From NCBI GenBank assembly GCA_029961685.1, contig JARWKL010000012.1:8773955-8837954 (forward strand): DNA of 64,000 nt, written 5' to 3'. Numbering within the stretch: position 1 is the stretch's first letter; every line of letters starts with the position of its first letter. A model generated the notes under the pieces. That model saw only the letters and a program-made list of their open reading frames with translations, ran no database searches and had not been told where the DNA came from. The DNA comes from Aristolochia californica. Lineage: Eukaryota > Streptophyta > Magnoliopsida > Piperales > Aristolochiaceae. The position numbers and the translations under genes are program-made. Below are positions 21,565-30,345 of the stretch, piece by piece.

Positions 21565-22329
21565 GAATAAATAATAGTAGGAGGCTACCTCTTCTTCAAT
21601 AATAATGTCTCATCAAAAGAGACACAATAGCAATAGCTTAAATGGGCTTGGCTTGTGCCCATTTAACATGACCCAAAATAATCCTTGTAATATTACCTAT
21701 GAAATAATCTAATGCACATATCTAAACAAAATAATATGCTGACCAAGGAATGATTTGTCAATTCTTCAAAAATAATAATCCAGCCAGACAAAAATTTACC
21801 GAGTCGCTCTGAAATCTTGGGCACATTTACCGGGGTAGAAAATAAGTGGCCTGAGTTGACTCGGTCCGAGTTGGTCTGGGTTGATTCAGTAGACTGGTGT
21901 AGTCGATCGACGGGGAACTTGGCTTGCTGGTCCGAGTTGACTCGGCTGAGTCTGGGTCTTCGTAGAACAGAAGCGTGCCCGGATTTAATAAGCTCTTCCA
22001 AACTTAGGAAGAATTAAATTTGGCAACAATGCTTTCCTCCCCCCCCACCCCCCCCCCCCCCCCCCCCGGAACAGTGCGGGAACTCGGAAGGTTTTCGTAT
22101 AACAGCAAGTTTCCCTCATTCATCCTCCCAAAAAACGATAACACAATTTTGTCTTCTCCTCGACACCGAATAGAGAGGGAAACAGTGCTTCTTCCTCCTC
22201 GGCGTCTTCGGCGGAAACAGCGCTCGGTGGAAACTCGGAAGGAAAGTTTCCAACCTGACTTTGTCTTCTTCTGTAGCGCCAAACAGAGAGTGGCTGACTT
22301 CTTTCTTCTTCTTTGGCAATGGTAGGTCG
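21565..22329 (-). other. E3 first interior, middle part
   Basis: Non-coding. 21700-22017 aligns by eye with 28260-28620 in the second interior, including several 'gagttgactcg' repeats. A long C run (about 22041-22068, interrupted) begins a leader-like segment rich in 'cttcttcctcc'. No domain is recognised. Confidence 0.6.
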
Positions 22330-22553
22330 TCTTCCCCTGCGACTGAACTTGAATCTTTTACTTTGATGACTTCAACATGTCCGGATTTGCCACCCTCTTC
22401 GGCCTTCATCAAAAGCTGCAACGCCTTTTTACAATCTCCAAGGAGGGCTGGCCAGAGAGCCCTTCCACGAGGAGAGCCGCAAGGCCTTTTGTCAGCACAA
22501 AATCGGAATCAACTTCGAATCGGACGTTTCGATCAGAATCTAGATAAGCATGA
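22330..22553 (-). pseudogene. Captured fragment of a SUFE1-like gene (SufE domain end and linker)
   Basis: SUFE1 (CpSufE) is a plant plastid/mitochondrial protein that activates cysteine desulfurase for Fe-S cluster assembly. It has a SufE domain, a linker and a BolA domain. On the minus strand from 22553 the frame reads AYLDSDRNVRFEVDSD, then FVLTKGLAALLVEGLSG and QPSLEIVK, which matches the end of the SufE domain as I know it from plant SUFE1. From 22433, shifted by one base, it reads KKALQLLMKAEEGGKSG, resembling the linker that follows about 30 residues later. The missing piece and frame offset point to an internal deletion. No SufE start, catalytic Cys or BolA domain is present. It is sense relative to E3 and abuts the TGA fragment at 22552. 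Confidence 0.72.
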
Positions 22554-22824
22554 CAGAGCTTTTGAATTTGGGGAGCTAGAAGAAGCTCTCCTCCCCAAAT
22601 GTATACAAGGAGTCGAGACTAGGCAGGACAAAAATAGAAAATCTCTCTTCGCAGTCAGACCTCCAACGCTTGAAATCTTCCCTTCATGGCCAATGAGATA
22701 TCAACATACTACACCCATAGGGAACTTTCAGTCGGCTGAAAGCACTGATTCGGTGTCTGCTCAAAACAGTGTTTCGTGTAAAGCGGATACCCATCCGGAA
22801 CCAAAATCTCCAATAAGTAAAAAA
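22552..22824 (+). pseudogene. Captured fragment of a TGA9/TGA10-like bZIP factor gene
   Basis: TGA factors are plant bZIP activators binding TGACG elements. The TGA9/TGA10 branch acts in anther development and has a long N-terminal region before the bZIP. Here the plus frame reads AFEFGELEEALLPK, QGVETRQDKN, RPPTLEIFPSWPMRYQ, SAESTDSVSAQNSVS and EPKSPISKKG, in the same order and spacing as that N-terminal region. The bZIP and the C-terminal DOG1-like domain are absent. The fragment is still open but begins and ends abruptly: at 22552 it meets the SUFE1 fragment, and after about 22824 the similarity stops. It is antisense to E3. If the source gene has introns here, their absence would indicate capture through RNA. 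Confidence 0.75.
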
Positions 22825-22941
22825 GGGTATGAGAGACAGAAAGATAAGGAGATCGCCATGGATTTGCGTCCAACAGAGACAAAGACGGAAGAGGCTTCAA
22901 GAGTGAAGTCTTCTGGTGCAAAGTCGCCCGTAAGACTGAAT

Positions 22942-23093
22942 AGTAATTTGGTAGAGGAAACTGGGTTTAACGAATCAAACTATACTTCAAATGACGCTAA
23001 GAAAGAAAGAAAATAAGAGTAATTTGGTAGAGGAAACTGGGTTTAACGAATCAAACTATACTTCAAATGACGCTAAGAAAGAAAGAAAATAAC
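22942..23093. repeat. 76-bp tandem duplication
   Basis: 'agtaatttggtagaggaaac' starts at 22942 and 23018, and the two copies are nearly identical through 'gaaagaaagaaaataa'. A shorter third start ('agtaat') follows. The first copy contains the stop of the 251-codon frame. Confidence 0.95.
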
Positions 23094-23185
23094 AGTAATA
23101 TGATAGATAAAAAAACATGAGCATAGAAAAAAAATGACGGTTTCTTTGAATATGAAAACCATATATGGGAGTCTTGAAAATCAAA

Positions 23186-23197
23186 ACTCTGATACCA
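23186..23197 (-). other. E3 inner primer-binding site
   Basis: The minus strand reads TGGTATCAGAGT adjoining the middle LTR, showing that 20381-23515 was once an element in its own right. Confidence 0.78.
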
Positions 23198-23515
23198 TGT
23201 TGTTTTTCAGGACTCCATGAATTTAGCTCATGGAGAAAAAGGGAAAGAAACCCATTGGAAGAAGGGTTATGAAATTTATTATTCCTTACCCTCCCCATGA
23301 AGCTCTATTTATAGATTTATGAAACTATAATATTACAATAATACCCCTAAACTTAGGGTTTAGAGTTTAGGGTTTTAACCCTAGAACTTTATCTCAATTA
23401 CATCAATGCCATCTCTATGAGATAACTCTTTATTTACCATCCTGCCATCAATGTATGTGGGCCTATGGGCCTTGACCCCATCTTCAATCTCTCTTGGATG
23501 CATGGGTCTTCCTTG
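23198..23515 (-). repeat. E3 middle LTR, truncated
   Basis: Begins TGTTGTTTTTCAGGACTCC and follows the E3 LTR for about 318 bp, breaking at 'gggtcttccttg'. Contains 'acttagggtttagagttt' telomere-like bases. Confidence 0.82.
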
Positions 23516-23843
23516 ATATCAGAGCTTTGATTTTTAGGACTTCGGCTATGGTTTTTCAAGTTTCATTCTCTTCCGTTTAGGATTAGAATTGTTTTTTTCG
23601 TCATCTTGTTATTCGTTTTTTCCCATAGTTGCTCGTGATATTAGTTTTCAAAAACCATCTTCTGCCAGTTTATTTTATTTTGAAGCTTTGGGTGGATGAC
23701 AAGGTCCATTCTGAATCACGTTGTTTTTGCCCGAGAAACGATGATACAAAAACTCTATCAAGTTCTATTTCCAGTTTCTGTCATTGCTCGCTGGGAGGTG
23801 GCGTGATTACCAGAGCTGCTTCTCCGTGATCTTCGTGGTTCAT
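23516..23843 (+). other. Inverted leader piece of an E3-type element
   Basis: Opens 'atatcagagctttgattttt' then 'ggacttcggctatggttttt'. This corresponds to the reverse complement of the E3 leader next to the right PBS (about 29605-29653). It therefore lies in the opposite orientation to E3. The remainder to 23843 has no recognised content. Confidence 0.55.
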
Positions 23844-24680
23844 TGTTATGGACTCAATAGCACACCGAGTCACTCAGAGGAGGAGACAATGACTCACCGA
23901 GTCACCTACTTTTACTTTTATTATTTATGTTGCTTTTAATTTCGAATTTTAGTGATTATGTAATAAGACTTGAAGGTAGGGGTATAGTTGGGTTTTATAA
24001 CCCTAACCTATCTTGGCGTGAATTACCCTATTGAAGGGGTAAGGAAGCAGAAATAAAGTAAGTTTGAATTTATATTAATTTAGGGTAATTAGTCTTCTTT
24101 GCCGAGAGCCTAGTTCTGGTTCTTGGGATATGTGGTTTTCTTGGTGAAGTCCTGGAGGATCGTGAGAGAAAAGAATTGAGATTTAATCCCCTTTCCCGAG
24201 CAAGAAGAATGATCTTAATCTTCTCACGGAACCAGGAAGAGAGGAAGGATTGCGTGATTCACTACTGCAAGAAGAAGAACCCTTCTTCTCTCACGGCAAA
24301 CCCAAAAAGGGGAAGGGGTGCGTAATCCTGTTCAGGAAGAAGAACCCTTCTTCCCTCACGGCAACCCCCGAAGAGGAAGAGGTTGTGTAACCCTTCTTCA
24401 AGTAGAGGAGAAGGAGTTTTTAATTCTGGATTCCGTGGTCTTCAAAGAGGTAATCCGAGACTCTATTTTCTAAGTACAGCAGGTTAGAGTCTTGTTTCTT
24501 TTACCTGCGTGAACAGTGATTGAATCTATACGTGAGAAAAGGAACCTCCTTTTCAAGGGAGACGAATTCAGCAAGGAGAACAGATTGTTCTTGGTTCATT
24601 ACAGTGTTTAAAATCTTTTAACGTGCTAGATTCATCAGTACCTCGCCGAGTTACTAGATCCATGGCTAGGGACCATAACA
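23844..24680 (+). repeat. Gypsy 5' LTR (837 bp)
   Basis: TGTTATGG at the start and CCATAACA at the end are exact inverted complements. PBS follows two bases later. The LTR holds two similar segments ('gaagaacccttcttctctcac' and 'gaagaacccttcttccctcac', about 24270-24360). No 3' copy is in the window. Confidence 0.85.
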
Positions 24681-24683
24681 ACT

Positions 24684-24695
24684 TGGTATCAGAGC
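24684..24695 (+). other. Gypsy primer-binding site
   Basis: TGGTATCAGAGC, an exact initiator tRNA-Met match, just downstream of the LTR. Confidence 0.88.
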
Positions 24696-24727
24696 AGGGT
24701 AACCCGACAGAGATCAACAACCATGAT

Positions 24728-25911
24728 ATGCTTGCAGCAATCCTCAAAGGCCAGGCAGAGAATGATAGAAAATTCGCTGCATTGGAGAGAAGTTCACTCT
24801 CGGTATGGAAAACTTGAATGGAAGGTGGAGACTGGTCTAACTACTAGAAGGAACACAATTCCAGAGCAGAGAGGAGGGGACCATTCGCAGAACAGAGGGG
24901 GAGATGAGTTTACCAGGCGCACGAGTTTCTCTGGCTAGCAAGGACCCTTCATTCCGGGGGGGGGGGGGGGGGAGGAGGGGTGGGGGGCACTTCAACCAAG
25001 GGGGAGGCACTGTACCCCGGTATACTAAACTAGAATTCCCTACTTATAATGGGTTAGAAGACCCTTTGATATGGCTGTATCGATGCGGAAATTTTTTTGC
25101 CCATCAAAGAGTAGCAGCTTATGATAAAGTACTGTTGGCTATTTTCCACTTACTAGGGGAAGCACAACTCTGGTATCAGCAGATTGAGGTTGATAGACCG
25201 GTTCTTGATTGAGATGAATTTAAGAATTTATGGGCTATTCGTTTTGGTCCTCCGGCTTACAGCAACCCTTTGGGGGATTTGGTTTTGTTATGACAAATTG
25301 GTTTCGTGGAACAATATAAAAAACTGTTCTAGGAAAAATTAGCACGAGCAAGCGGTATGGTACGAGGGGATCAACAAGTTGCGCTATTTACAGCAGGTCT
25401 GATGGAGTCATTGAAGCTTGAGGTGGAGCTCTATGCACCTATTGACTTATCCAACGCTATGAATATAACCCGTGGTTTAGAACGGCGATAGCAGGTCTAG
25501 CACAGATGACCACCATGGTCAGGGGAGAGGAGCACTTCCTCCACCTGGCAGGGCAGGCGCAATTATACTCAGGGGGCTCAGACCACAACACCTCCTCTCA
25601 GACCCACTCCGAGCGATACTTTACCAGGGGATACGAGATCGAGCAGTCATCCACCTCAATACATAAAAAAATTGACAAGTGCTGAGATGGCGGAAAGGCG
25701 GTCCAAAAATCTGTGTTACAACTGTGATGAACCGTTTTGGGCTGGTCATCAGTGCAAAAGATTTGTTTGGCTTGAAGTGGATGAAGTTGATGATATCGAG
25801 GTGACAGAGGAGCTGATAGAGGAAGAACCACCGGAAATTTCCTTGCATGCCATTACCGGGCAAACATCGCCCAAAACCATGCAAGTCAAAGATCAGGTCT
25901 TCGATCAGGAA
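24728..25911 (+). pseudogene. Gypsy gag with zinc knuckle (broken)
   Basis: Capsid/nucleocapsid protein. MLAAILKGQAENDRKFAALE opens at 24728. A frameshift follows, then a G run (about 24957-24972), then the Retrotrans_gag domain: KLEFPTYNGLEDPLIWLYRC and VLLAIFHLLGEAQLWYQQI (25027-25190), interrupted by stops near 25212 and 25293. From 25672 the frame is open: AEMAERRSKNLCYNC, with the CCHC knuckle CYNCDEPFWAGHQC at about 25714-25755. An acidic linker leads into the protease. It cannot make a full product. Confidence 0.86.
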
Positions 25912-26250
25912 CTAGTGGACTCGGGGAGCACCCGCAATTTTTTTAGTTTGACGGCGGCTCAGCAACTACAGTTACAGATTCTTCCACATCCGACTGCCAC
26001 AATTTCAGTGGCCAATGGGGAGAAGGTTCCTAGCTATGGAATCAGCAAAGCGGTAAATTTTGCTATTGGCACTACTTTGTTTCATGCTGAGTTTTTTGTT
26101 ATTCCTCTTGCTGGTTTTGATATGGTGTTGGGAATAAAATGGTTTCAAACATTGGGACCCATTTTGTGGGACTTTTCTGCTTTAACAATGAGTTTTGTCC
26201 TACGTGGTAGCCAAGTAGTCTTACAAGGAAGTCAAACGGAGAAACAATAG
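25912..26250 (+). pseudogene. Gypsy aspartic protease
   Basis: Retropepsin that would cut the Gag-Pol polyprotein. LVDSGSTRNFF carries the D-S-G active site (Asp codon at about 25918), and FFVIPLAGFDMVLGIKWFQ is the hydrophobic-G flap-side motif typical of plant Gypsy proteases. This part is uninterrupted and shares the open frame with the zinc knuckle (25672-26250). A stop at 26248 separates it from RT. Confidence 0.88.
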
Positions 26251-27200
26251 CACATTCACTCTCTGACTGCCCAGGATAATTCAGCAGGCACTATTGATGG
26301 TCTTATTGACGAGTTCTCCAACCTTTTCTGTGAGCCTACAGGGTTCCCCTCCTTGAGACAGTGTGATCACCGGATATGTTTGAGACCAGGGTCAGATGTG
26401 GTAGTGGTTCGACCGTATTGGTATCCTCACCTCCAGAAAGATGAGATTGAAAGACATTGACAGGTGATGCTACAATAGAGCCTTATTAGCAGCAGTCGGT
26501 CCCCCTTCTCTTCACCAGTTCTGCTCGTGAAGAAACATGATGGGACTTGGCTCTTTTGTGTTGATTATTGGGAGTTGAACGCCCAGACGGTGAAAGATAA
26601 GTTGCCCATTCTGGTGGTGGAGGAGCTCCTCGATGAGCTACATGGGTCGTGGGTCTTCACAAAATTAGACTTACGATCTAGTTATCATCAGATTCGCATA
26701 CATCCCGCAGATATTGAAAAGACGGCGTTCTGAACACATCACAGCCACTTTGAATTTTTGGTCATGCCTTTTGGGTTATCAAATGCTCCTACTTTCCAGG
26801 CGTTGATGAATGAGGTATTTAGCTCTTACCTTCGGAAATTCGTACTTGTATTTTTTTATGATATACTCATATATAGCAAGTCTCGAGATGACCATTTAGC
26901 ACATTTGAGGATTGTCTTTGATTTATTACAAGCACATCAACTGTATTTGAAGAAGTCCAAATGCTCCTTTAGGGCATCTCATGTTGCTTACCTGGGCCAC
27001 ATTATTTCCCATGAGGTGGTCACTGTGGATCCCGAGAAGATTCAGGCCATTAGTGAGTGGCCACAACCTCAGTCTTGCTCAGCATTACACGGATTCTTGG
27101 GTTTGGCAGGCTATTACCGAAAATTTATTCGGAGTTATGGTCCGTTGGTAGCACCTCTAAAAAACCTCCTCAAGAAGAATTCCTTTCAGTGGAACGAGGA
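26251..27200 (+). pseudogene. Gypsy reverse transcriptase (active-site Asp lost)
   Basis: After a linker with stops (near 26457 and 26476) come [18 protein letters not shown] and [17 protein letters not shown] (motif A Asp at about 26668), a stop at 26731-26733, then MPFGLSNAPTFQALMNEVF and KFVLVFFYDILIYSKS. Gypsy RTs have F/Y-x-D-D here. The first catalytic Asp is Tyr (TAT at 26857-26859 where GAT is expected), a single-base change. The RT connection follows with LGFLGLAGYYRKFI-like residues (HGFLGLAGYYRKFI at about 27090-27130). Confidence 0.9.
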
Positions 27201-27744
27201 GGTCTCACAAGCATTTGACGCACTTAAGGATGCTCTTGCATGTACATGGATTTTACAGCTTCCAAATTTTGATGACTTACTTGTGGTAGAATGTGATGCT
27301 TCTAGTGGGGGCATTGGGGCCGTGTTACAATAGAACACTCACCCCATTGCTTATTTCAGTCGACAGTTGGCCTCTCATTATCAGAAATTGGTTGCATATG
27401 AACGAGAGTTGATCGGGTTGGCCAAGGCGGTCCAACACTATAGGCCGTATTTTTGGGGTCATACTTTTCTCATATGTACTGATCATTATAGTCTTAAGTT
27501 CTTACTTGAGCAGCGCCTCACTATGTCACCACAGCAACATTGGATTAGTAAGTTGATGGGCTTTGATTTCTCAGTTGAGTATCGTACGGGCAGATTAAAC
27601 AAGGCGACAGATGCCTTGTCCAGACGTTTTGAACATCAACAACTCGTATATGCCGTCAGCCAGCCACGTTTCCTCATTCTAGACATGGTGCGCGATGCAC
27701 ATGCCACACTTCCAGCACTATAGGAGCTGCACAGAAAGATTTCC
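27201..27744 (+). pseudogene. Gypsy RNase H, then truncation
   Basis: LLVVECDASSGGIGAVLQ (with the first catalytic Asp) is followed by a stop at 27331-27333, then PIAYFSRQL, YERELIGLAKAVQHYRPYFWG, TDHYSLKFLLEQR, FSVEYRTGRLNKATDALSRR and a short linker to a stop at 27721. Coding similarity ends before the integrase. At 27745 the sequence becomes E3 interior. Confidence 0.9.
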
Positions 27745-27901
27745 AATATCAGTGAGAGTAAATAACTCCTAACCACTAAGACATTGCTCTGAAGTGTCCA
27801 CCTTCACCACCGTGTCCCTCCAAGGACAACAACTCAAGTGGTAGAGTAATATATGATATTAATGGGGGGGGGGGAAGGGAAGTAATATAAATATAATAAT
27901 A

Positions 27902-28126
27902 AGTTCCTCTATCATGGACTCCACAAATAAATTTGATATTTTTTACGGGGATGAAGTTCCGCTATCAAGGACTCCCAACCATAAATAAATTTGATATTTT
28001 TTATGGGGATGAAGTTTCGTCGTCATGGACTCCCAACCACAAATAAATTTGATATTTTTTATGGGGATGAAGTTCCTCCGTCATAGACTCCTAACAAAAA
28101 AAAAATTGATATTTTGCCGGGGTTGA
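27902..28126. repeat. E3 second interior minisatellite, four units
   Basis: Units of about 55-60 bp with 'gttcctctatcatggactcc', 'aaataaatttgatattttt' and 'acggggatgaa'. Confidence 0.82.
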
Positions 28127-29187
28127 CAATAAATAATGGTATGAGGCTACCTCTTCTTCAATAATAATGTCTCATCAAAAGAGACACAATAGCAGCAACT
28201 TAATGGGCTTGGCTTGGGCTTATTTAACATGACCCATAAGAATCCTTGTGATATCACCCATGAAATAATCCAATACACATATCTAGACCAAATTATATGC
28301 TGATCAAGGAATAATCTGTCAATTCTTTAAAAATAATAATCTAGCCAGAGAAAAAAACAATTTTATCTAGTCACACTGAAAAAACCTTGGGTACGTATAT
28401 CGAAGCAGAAAATAAGTGACCTGATTCAGTTGACCCGAACCCGAGTTGACTCGACCAGAGTTGGTCTGTGTTGACTAGGTCTTGTTGGTGCAGAAGCAGC
28501 ACCCTCGATCGGCTGGGAAGGCTGGTTTGTTGCTCGTTGGAACGAGTTGACTCAGGCGAGTCCAAATTGGTTGCGCTGAACTCGCTTTAATACGTTGAAA
28601 CATTTAATTTTTAAACAGTCTTCTTCCTCGACCGAACAGCAGAAACTTTCCTTTCCGAATAACAGCAACGATCAATCCCGCAGTAGTAGCCGGAGATAAA
28701 AAAGAGGAAACTCCAAAGAACAATTTTGGAGTTTCTGAAATATCATATTCTCAGAACGGAAACCGAGAAGCACGGGACTCTCCGCAGAAACAGTGCTTCT
28801 TCCCCACGCCGAAGAGACAGAAAACAAAGAAACTTCGGGAGGAAACTTTCTAGACAGTAACTCCGGACAGAGAGGACTTTCCGAAATCTTTCCGAAGATA
28901 GCCAGCAGAATGTCTTCTTCTCCGATGCCGACTGGTTTTCCTGTTTTGTAATCCAGAAACGGAAATCACGGCATCGTCGTCCTCTGACAGAAACCAAGCA
29001 GTAGAAACAGTAACTTCTACCAGAGAATTTCTCACGCCAGCGATGGATCAACAACGGGTAATAACAACTCTTGTGTCATTTTTTCAGAAAATTTCTGATT
29101 GTAGCGATGATACCAAACCTGCCGACCCGAGGTGCTCCCTTATATTCTGCCGAGTGCTGGGTAACGAGTCTACTACTCCCCAACGGC

Positions 29188-29265
29188 TACTACAAAACAG
29201 AGAAGATACCGAGGCTCCCCAATCGGTACTACAAAACAGAGAAGATACCGAGAAGCAAAGTGATC
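29188..29265. repeat. 39-bp tandem duplication in E3 leader
   Basis: 'tactacaaaacagagaagat' occurs at 29188 and 29227. The period is a multiple of three, so one plus-strand frame repeats a 13-residue block. Confidence 0.85.
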
Positions 29266-29641
29266 TGATTAACAATGGATAGCAGCAACACCAACAAGAT
29301 AAACTTCGAGTGCTTATGGGAAGATAATCTCTACTGCTGCAATGTTCCTCTAAAAAAAGCAGTGAAGAAAACAAACTCTGAAACTAAGCCAACGTCATAG
29401 CAGATAACTCAATACAACAACAGATAGAAGCCATTAATTCAAGGAAAATTGTTGAAAGGAAAACACACGAGAGGTTATATACTGGCTCAGCTTGCCGCTG
29501 AGCAATCCGCCGGAGCAGGTCTACTACAGAAAAAAAATAACATCAATATGAAGAAAAAAAAAGCAATAATATGAGCAAAAGAAAAAAATTTGCTGGGTTT
29601 TGTATCCTGAAAAACCATAGATGTGAGTCCAGAAAATCAAA

Positions 29642-29653
29642 GCTCTGATACCA
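29642..29653 (-). other. E3 outer primer-binding site
   Basis: The minus strand reads TGGTATCAGAGC next to the right LTR. Confidence 0.85.
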
Positions 29654-30084
29654 TGTTGATTTTGAGGACTCCATGAATTTAGCTAATGGAGAAAAAGGGA
29701 AAGAAACCCATTAGGAGAAAACTAGAGGAAGAAGGGATATGAAATTGATTATTCCTTACCCTCCCCCTGAAGCTCTATTTATAGATTTATAAAACTATAA
29801 TATTACAATAATACCCCTGAACTTAGGGTTTAGGGTTTTAACCCTGGAACTTTAACATAATTACATCAATGTCATCTCTATGAGATGACCATTTATTTAC
29901 CATCCTACCATCAATGTATGTGGGCCTACGGGCCTTCTCCTTGATCTATGGGCCTTGAGCCCATCTTCTATATCTCTTGGATCCATGGGTCTTCCTTGGT
30001 CTGATGGACTTGGGCCCGTATTCTAATACACTTCGATATGTGAGTCTTCCTTGGTCGTGTGGGCTTGGGCCCGGTCTTCCAACA
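29654..30084 (-). repeat. E3 right (5') LTR
   Basis: 431 bp, TGTTGATTTTGAGGACTCC to TTCCAACA. Contains a minus-strand TATAAATA (29776-29783). Followed by CTTGG and satellite. Confidence 0.85.
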
Positions 30085-30345
30085 CTTGGTTCTTTCTTTC
30101 CAAGTAAAAAAAGAAAACAAATAAATATTATCATACTTTTTTTTACTTCTTCTTGGTACTTTCGTTCCAAGTGCAAAAATAAAACCAATAAATATTGGCA
30201 TACTTTTTTTGCTTCTTCTTGGTACTTTCTCTCCAAGTGCAAATAGAAATACAATAAATATTGTTATACTTTCTATTTGCTTCTTCTTGCTACTTTCATT
30301 CCAAATGCAAAAGAAAACAAATATATATTGTCGTACTTTTATTTG
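30085..30345 (-). repeat. AT-rich satellite, reverse orientation, block 3
   Basis: About 260 bp, several units in the same orientation as blocks 1 and 2, ending where pararetroviral sequence begins. Confidence 0.88.

Larger units (their letters stand above)
22261..23016 (+). other. 251-codon open frame over captured host sequences
   Basis: An ATG-to-TAA frame. Codons 1-97 run antisense through leader and SUFE1-like sequence and look non-biological. Codons 98-188 are TGA-bZIP-like. Codons 189-251 (KDKEIAMDLRPTETKTEEAS and on) are hydrophilic and unrecognised. The stop lies in a 76-bp tandem duplication. The frame is antisense to E3. It could encode a chimeric peptide if transcribed from the plus strand, but no promoter or splice evidence is visible. 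Confidence 0.4.
23844..27744 (+). mobile_element. Ty3/Gypsy element, 3' half missing
   Basis: Intact 5' LTR, PBS, gag with zinc knuckle, protease, RT and RNase H in Ty3/Gypsy order. Sequence passes abruptly into E3 interior at 27745 before any integrase or 3' LTR. The CCHC (CYNCDEPFWAGHQC) and RT style (MPFGLSNAPTFQALMN) resemble plant chromovirus-type Gypsy elements. No chromodomain can be checked because that end is lost. Confidence 0.9.
27745..29641 (-). other. E3 second interior
   Basis: Starts at 'aatatcagtgagag', equivalent to about 20956 in the first interior, so roughly 130 bp of its 3' end is missing. Contains a minisatellite (27902-28126), 'gagttgactcg' repeats (about 28430-28560), and a leader (about 28620-29641) different from that of the first interior, with no gene fragment I can name. 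Open frames here carry no domain. Confidence 0.65.
20381..30084 (-). mobile_element. E3: composite LTR element with Gypsy insert and captured genes
   Basis: Left LTR 20381-20817, first interior 20818-23185, PBS, partial middle LTR 23198-23515, a short inverted leader piece, Gypsy 23844-27744, second interior 27745-29641, PBS, right LTR 29654-30084. CTTGG flanks both outer ends (20376-20380 and 30085-30089), although this 5-mer is also common in the satellite. The LTR starts differently from E1/E2/E4 (TTTTCAGGACTCCATG) but shares their right half and minisatellite, so E3 is a sister subfamily. The two interiors are clearly diverged, so this is not a simple recent tandem dimer. Confidence 0.75.

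Noticed and set aside
21215..21602. Repetitive proteins such as 'NKFDIFDGDEVP' repeats
   Set aside because: This is the E3 minisatellite read in frame. Units of mixed length shift frame and the same happens in the antisense direction.
28743..29374. Open frames of about 80-103 codons in the E3 second leader as captured genes
   Set aside because: They are Ser/Cys/Phe-rich on both strands, resemble the low-complexity leader at 22090-22330, and match no family I recognise.
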